A DNA stretch of 64,000 bases from Phyllostachys edulis (lineage: Eukaryota > Streptophyta > Magnoliopsida > Poales > Poaceae), in contig CM070562.1 of NCBI GenBank assembly GCA_036346405.1, forward strand, positions 109,568,999 to 109,632,998, in the 5' to 3' direction. Both the position numbers and the translations under genes were made by a program. The notes under the pieces are model-generated. The model was not told the origin of the DNA. It saw nothing but the letters and a program-made list of their open reading frames with translations, and searched no databases. This document shows, in pieces, positions 59,302 through 64,000 of this stretch (positions are counted from its first letter, which is position 1; each line of letters begins with the position of its first letter).

Positions 59302-59550
59302 CAATTCTATTCTATTGTAATTTTAGACATTTCAGATGGTCTCTAAAGCACAACTTTGACCAATATTCTATTGCAATATATTAGTAAAACCTAATAAATT
59401 ATAATATTATGAAAGTAATTTTTGAGAAAAATCTACACATATCATTTTGAAGTGTCCAATCTAAATATTCATAAAGATATAAATATCCTAAGTTTAGAAA
59501 GTTTAACTATACATATTCCAAAATGTCACTATTTTATGATCGGAGGAGTA
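59302..59550. mobile_element. Probable second, degraded Stowaway-like MITE
   Basis: Starts just after the TA of the first one. CAACTTTGACCAATATTCTA, AAACCTAATAAATTATAATA and the end TTTATGATCGGAGGAGTA look like the inside and right end of a Stowaway element. The left TIR is worn. Confidence 0.4.
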
Positions 59551-59913
59551 GGATCTAGCCTTTGCAGGTGGATAAAATTACTATGCTATTTATCTATATA
59601 CTATATTATTAAAATAATGTTCCACATTAATAATAAAAAAAAGGAATACAATTTTGTGAGCCTAAATTATAATGGTACATATTGAGCAGATCTAGACAGT
59701 TATAGCATAGGAATACAACTGTACTTTTACATGCAAAATGTGCTCTGCAATCACCGTTTTCAATGCACTAACGCAATCAACTATCAGTTTTGCCACTGTC
59801 GTAGCATAAAAAGGCTAGACAGTGGGTACGGAGTCTTAGGAGAGGAGCTAAATGCTTATGTGTCTTGCTCATATGTGAATGAGAAATCCCCCTTTGTACA
59901 TGCCCTTGGGGCT

Positions 59914-59923
59914 CTATTTATAT
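59914..59923 (-). promoter_or_regulatory. TATA box of the LTR with upstream (CT)n tract
   Basis: The minus strand reads ATATAAATAG. About 40 bp upstream lies a (CT)12 tract, seen as (GA)n at 59965-59989 on plus; such GA/CT tracts are common in plant core promoters. Confidence 0.6.
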
Positions 59924-59964
59924 GAGGGCAAGAAGGGACATTTACCTTCTTACTCTCACAATGT

Positions 59965-59989
59965 TGAGAGAGAGAGAGAGAGAGAGAGG
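59965..59989. repeat. (GA)n microsatellite
   Basis: Twelve GA units, inside the LTR promoter region. Confidence 0.95.
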
Positions 59990-60819
59990 GTATTTAGGCA
60001 CATTTGCCTAAATACGCTATACAGACTCGGTCTATACATGTACAGTATCCCCGACGGCACACTGGTATTCCTGATGACCCTAGGGTGCGGGGCACTCCCC
60101 GGTGCCCTGCTACGACAACTCCCTCATCTGCGTGGTCCGAGGTCGCGAGGATAGGTCCCGCGGTCCAAAGGGGCGAGCGGACGCAATCCTGTCGCCCCCG
60201 GCCCCTCGAGAGTTGGGATACCCCGGGAGACGTCGGCATGGAGCCGTCACGCCGAGGTGGTCGACGCGGAGCCTCCCCGCCGAGGAATAGGCCTTGAGGC
60301 GGGCGTTTGGGTCGCCTACCGAGGCTCTGACCTCGAGGCGAGGCGGTGGCGGCAGCAGAGTCTGTGACGGCAAAGTCGGTCTGAGCCGCCTCGGCGAGAA
60401 TGGGCCTCGAGGCAGGTGGAGCGTCGGGGCCGCCCCGCCAAAGCTCTGACCTCGAGGCGGGGCGGTGAGCAGTGGAGCCGTCTTGGCGAAGTCGACGCGA
60501 GTCGCCACGAGGCGGCAAAGATGTCGGGGCCGTCCGCCGAGGCTCTGACCTCGAGATGGGTGGTGGCGTGGCGGGGCTGTCTGAGTGAAGTCGTGCTGGC
60601 CGCCCGCCGGGCATGGGCCTCGAGGCGGGCGGTGCGTCATGGCAGTCGTTACTGCCCTTGTATTTGATTACTACTTCGGTGTGACCGTTTGCGATGCTCC
60701 TGCTGGGGACCTGGTACCATCCCCCCCTTCGGCCGCTCCTGGTCAAGTGTGCCTGTGACTTGGAGGGGCGTGAAGGGGTTTTGTCCATTTGCCTGAGGAG
60801 GCGGCCGTTTATAGTTATT

Positions 60820-62372
60820 ATTAGGCTCGTTTGAGGGCCCAAAACCGACGAGGGGGAGGCGAAGCCGATTGCCGTCCCCCAACTTTCTTTAATTGGGCTT
60901 GTTTGAGAACCCAAAACTAGTGAGGGGGAGGCGAAGCCGATCGCCGTCCCCCAACTTTCTTTGATTGGGCTTGCTTGAGAGCCCAAAGCTAGCGAGGGGG
61001 AGGCGAGGCCAATCGCCGTCCCCCAACTTTTTTTTGACTGGGCTCGCTTGAGAGCCCAAAGCTAGCGAGGGGGAGGGGCCAAGCCGACCGCCGTCCCCCA
61101 ACTTTTTTTGATTGGGCTTGTTTGAGAGCCCAAAGCTAGCGAGGGGGGGGGGCGAAGCCGATCGCCGTCCCCCAACTTTTTTGATTGGGCTTGTTTGAGA
61201 GCCTAGAAGCTACCGAGGGGGAGGCGAAGCCGATCACCGTCCGCTAATTTTTTTGATTGGGCTCATTTGAGAGCCTAGAAGTTAGCGAGGGGGAAGCAAA
61301 ACCGATCGCCGTCCACCAACTTTCTTTGATTGGGCTCGTTTGAGAGCCCAAAGCTAGCGAGGGGGAGGCGAAACCGATCGCCGTCCCCCAACTTTCTTTG
61401 ATTCGGCTCGTTTGAGAGCCCAAAGCTAGCGAGAGGGAGGCGAAGCCGGTCGCCGTCCCCTAACTTTCTTTGATTCGGCTCGTTTGAGAGCCCAAAGTTA
61501 GCGAGAAGGAGGCGAAGCCGATCGCCGCCCCCAACTTTCTTTGATTGGGCTCGCTTGAGAGCCCAAAGCTAGCGAGGGGGAGGCGAAGCTAATCGCCGTC
61601 CCCCAACTTCTTTGATTGGGCTCGCTTGAGAGCCCAAAGCTAGCGAGGGGGAGACGAAGCCGATCGCCGTCACCCAACTTTCTTTGATTGGACTCGTTTG
61701 AGAGCCCAAAGCTAGCGAGGGGGAGGCGAAGCTAATCGCAGTGCCCCAACTTTATTTGATTGGGCTCGCTTGAGAGCCCAAAGCTAGCGAGGGGGAGGCG
61801 AAGCCGATCGCCGTCCCCCAACTTTTTTGATTGGGCTCGCTTGAGAGCCCAAAGCTAGCGAGGGGGAGGCGAAGCCGATCGCTGTCCCCCAACTTTGTTT
61901 GATTAGGCTCATTTGAGAGTCCAGAAGCTAGTGATGGGGAGGCGAAGCCGATCGCCGTCCCCTAACTTTCTTTGATTGGGCTCGCTTGAGAACCTAAAGC
62001 TAGCGAGGGGGAGGCGAAGTTGATTGCCGTCCCCCCCAACTTTGTTTGATTGGGCTCGCTTGAGAGCCCAAAGCTAGCGAGGGGGAGGCGAAGCCGATCG
62101 CCGTCCCCCAACCTTTTTTGATTGGGCTCGCTTGAGAGCCCAAAGCTAGTGAGGGGGAGGTGAAGCCGATCACCGTCCCCTAACTTTTTTTGATTGGGTT
62201 CGTTTGAGAGTCGTCCCCCAACTTTTTTTGATTGGGTTCGTTTGAAAGCCCAAAGCTAGCGAGAGGGAGGCGAAGCCAATCGCCGTCCCCCAACTTTCTT
62301 TGATTGGGCTCGTTTGAGAGCCCAAAGCTAGCGAGGGGGAGGCGAAATCGATCGCCGTCTCCCAACTTTTTT
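60820..62372. repeat. About 22 tandem copies of a 71-bp double-hairpin unit
   Basis: Each unit carries two inverse pairs: GGGCTC(GTTT)GAGAGCCC and GGGGGAGGCG ... CGCCGTCCCCC, separated by AAAGCTAGCGA and AACTTTCTTTGATT. Starts are spaced 70-74 bp. One unit at about 62190 is truncated to 40 bp. The array lies just inside the 3' LTR (minus-strand element), ahead of its polypurine tract. Confidence 0.95.
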
Positions 62373-62385
62373 GACTGGGGGTTTG

Positions 62386-62895
62386 CGCAAATGAGCACGA
62401 TGTGAGATGTCTCCCCGCTGGGGCGAGGCCCTCGCGGCGGGAGACTCCCTGGTCACCGAGGCGGGACCGTCGGAACGATTAGGGCTTTACGTGTTTTAGC
62501 GCGATGTGAGATGTCTCTCCGCCGGGGGGAGGCCCTCGCGGCGGGAGACTCCCTAGTCGCCGAGACGGGATCGTCGGAGCGACTAGAGCTTTGCGCGTTT
62601 GAGCGCGATGTGAGATGTCTCTCCGCCGGGGCGAGGCCCTCGCGGCAAGAGACTCCCTGGTCGCCGAGGCGGGACCGTCGGAGCGGCTAGGGCTTTGCGC
62701 GTTTGAGCGCGATGTGAGATGTCTCTCCGCCGGGGCGAGGCCCTTGCGGCGGGAGACTCCTTGGTCGTCGAGGCGGGACCACTGGAGCGACTAGGGCTTT
62801 GCGCGTTTGAGCGCGATGCGAGATGTCACTCCGCCAGGACGAGGCCCTCGCGTTGGGAGACTCCCTGATTGCCAAGGCGGGATCGTCGAAGCGTG
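62386..62895. repeat. About 4.9 tandem copies of a 104-bp unit
   Basis: Units start at about 62393, 62497, 62601, 62705 and 62809 with GAGCGCGATGTGAGATGTC and contain GGCGAGGCCCTCGCGGCGGG and GCGGGACCGTCGGAGCG. Spacing is exactly 104 bp for most units. The last is partial. It follows the 71-bp array directly. Confidence 0.95.
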
Positions 62896-64000
62896 GGATT
62901 TTTTTGGGTGCAGGCACGGCTGCATCTAGCTGTCCAGTCCAAGTGCCCGTTCCTTGAAAGCACAAGAACCATTCATACTTCGGAGCTCAAGGCGTGGCTG
63001 AAGGGGCGAGATGGAGGTGGAGTCAACCCGAGGCCGGAGCGGTGCCGGCGAAGGGGAAACCGCCGAAGGCGACCCGTGGTGGAGCCGGAGCGGGCACCGG
63101 GCGCAACGGAGGCGAGGGGAACCGAAGGACCTCGTGGGGGTGCCGAAGTGACTTGACGCCATGCGGAGTCCGACAAGTTTGTCTCCATCGGAGCGGGTGC
63201 GGTGAGGAGGCGGCTTCGACTCGGGTGCTTCGCGTGGCTGATGGTCCTTTGTCCGACACGCGGAGGTGCGATGAGGCTGTGCGATAGTCTTCCGGAGCGA
63301 AGGCGGTCTCTTGAGCGTGGGCTGCTTGGCCGGCCGCCCGGTGAAGGGTGCCGAAGGAGGAGCCGAGGTGCCGAGACGAGCGCGAAGGTGCTCCGAGGGT
63401 TGACGGCCCGGCGCGGAGGTGTTGTGGATCAAGGGCTCCGGAGGGGCTCTGGAGGGCACACAGGTGGAGGCCTCGGGGGCTTCTCCGGGCGGAGGCCGGA
63501 TGCAAAGAGCGGTGCCCCCGAGGCGGTTGGGGATGCTTGCTAGAGGATCTGTGGCGGCGACGGCCCGGCACTGAAGAATGCGCGCCGACCGAGGATCAAC
63601 GTCGAAGGGGCACTGCCAGGTGGCTCAAGGCCGTGGGCGAGCCAAAAAAAAAAGGGGTGGGGAACCACCCGAGGCGACCAAGGCAGCAAGTCGGTGAAGG
63701 GGGGAACCACCTGAGGTGGCCCGACGGCAGTGGCGGGGTAGGTGAAGGGGGGAACCACCCGAGGCGGCCCGAAGGCAGTGCGCCTTGCCCGAGGTGGCTC
63801 CGAGGGGGTCTCCGGGGGCTCCACTCGGCTGCGAAGGGGTTGGGGGGGGGGTTGAGGCCTCTGGCTGTTGGTGTGCTCATGCAGAGGAAGGGCCGGAGCT
63901 GGAGGCGGCACTCCCCTTCGTGCGGTGGTGGAGGGCTCCAGAGGATGCTGTGCTGTCGACGAAGGCGGAGACTCGAGGGTGCTCCGGGTGGCCGATGGGA
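62896..64000. other. GC-rich internal region of the LTR element, no accepted gene
   Basis: Open frames up to 182 codons exist on both strands because of the high GC content; none shows a recognisable domain. A short unit GTGAAGGGGGGAACCACC with CGAGGCGGCCCGA recurs about three times between 63654 and 63780. By analogy with Tat/Grande-type elements this could be the region between an antisense ORF and the 3' repeats, but this is a guess. Confidence 0.35.

Larger units (their letters stand above)
59797..60719 (-). repeat. 3' LTR of a minus-strand LTR retrotransposon
   Basis: On the minus strand a polypurine tract GGCCGAAGGGGGGGA (60720-60734) is followed at once by TGGTACCAGGTCCCC. The LTR ends TACGACA at 59797, giving TG...CA borders and about 923 bp. 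A good TATA box lies at the proper end. A perfect 10-bp inverse repeat TATTTAGGCA/TGCCTAAATA (59991-60014) lies upstream of it. The partner LTR is beyond the window. Confidence 0.65.

Noticed and set aside
59994..60986. 330-codon minus ORF (GSQASPIKESWGTAIGFA repeats)
   Set aside because: It crosses from the 71-bp repeat array through the polypurine tract into the LTR; the repetitive text is a translation of the satellite.
60820..62372. CRISPR-like appearance of regular repeats
   Set aside because: Units are contiguous without unique spacers, the genome is eukaryotic, and the array belongs to an LTR element.
62926..63911. ORFs of 123-182 codons near the right edge
   Set aside because: Several frames are open on both strands because of GC content; no domain and no codon pattern I can recognise.

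Overview
The window is plant nuclear DNA, most likely from a grass (Poaceae). It is eukaryotic because gene fragments keep spliceosomal GT/AG introns. The transposon complement (CACTA, Mutator-like, Ac-type hAT, Stowaway MITE, Tat-like and Tekay-like Ty3/gypsy, L1 LINE) and the captured genes fit a grass; Oryza or a relative is plausible, but the species is not fixed by what I can see. Almost all of the 64 kb is nested transposable elements. Only one stretch (30.7-34.0 kb, minus) looks like an ordinary host gene, and a second (39.4-40.4 kb, minus) looks like a broken one. Layout: 1-2621 is the right part of a hAT-like element carrying fragments of two unrelated host genes on the minus strand, a SOLO DANCERS-type meiotic cyclin and a UDP-xylose synthase. 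It sits inside the gag region of a Tat-type gypsy element whose coding part runs 2622-7275 (plus strand) and which ends in a 3' LTR at 21192-21994. The gypsy 3' region is split by a 6.7 kb CACTA element (7485-14225, TSD ACT) carrying fragments of an MDP1-type phosphatase and an isoprenylcysteine methylesterase. Next comes an inverted copy of the CACTA end and its flank, forming a palindrome whose exact centre is occupied by a 1.3 kb MULE-like element (14327-15657). The rest of the gypsy 3' region (16.0-21.2 kb) holds an antisense, intron-containing ORF and three arrays of a hairpin minisatellite. The gypsy was itself inserted in an Ac-like hAT (right half 21995-23780). From 23.8 to 30.2 kb lies a decayed third Mutator-like element (transposase on minus, 26.1-28.3 kb) with a small inserted MITE-like element and 310-bp tandem repeats. 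A second, more complete copy of the same hAT family (34135-37958, minus) lies 184 bp upstream of the host gene start codon. Between 42.3 and 58.1 kb are two sister Mutator-like elements facing each other: MULE1 (42337-53821, minus, 9-bp TSD AGCATATGG) and MULE2 (54409-58117, plus, 9-bp TSD TGGATTGAC). MULE1 is split by a Tekay-type gypsy (45002-52815, minus, TSD CCCTG) with a 4.07 kb 5' LTR, a clear tRNA-Met primer binding site, a 5'-truncated LINE in gag, and a large internal deletion sealed with copied filler. The right end (59.8-64.0 kb) holds a Stowaway MITE, then the 3' LTR (minus strand) and 3' internal region of another LTR element, with about 22 copies of a 71-bp hairpin repeat and about five copies of a 104-bp repeat. 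No element has a fully intact coding set, so the genes do not work together as a pathway. The value of the window is in the nested insertion history, the gene-fragment capture, and rearrangement scars that can be read base by base.
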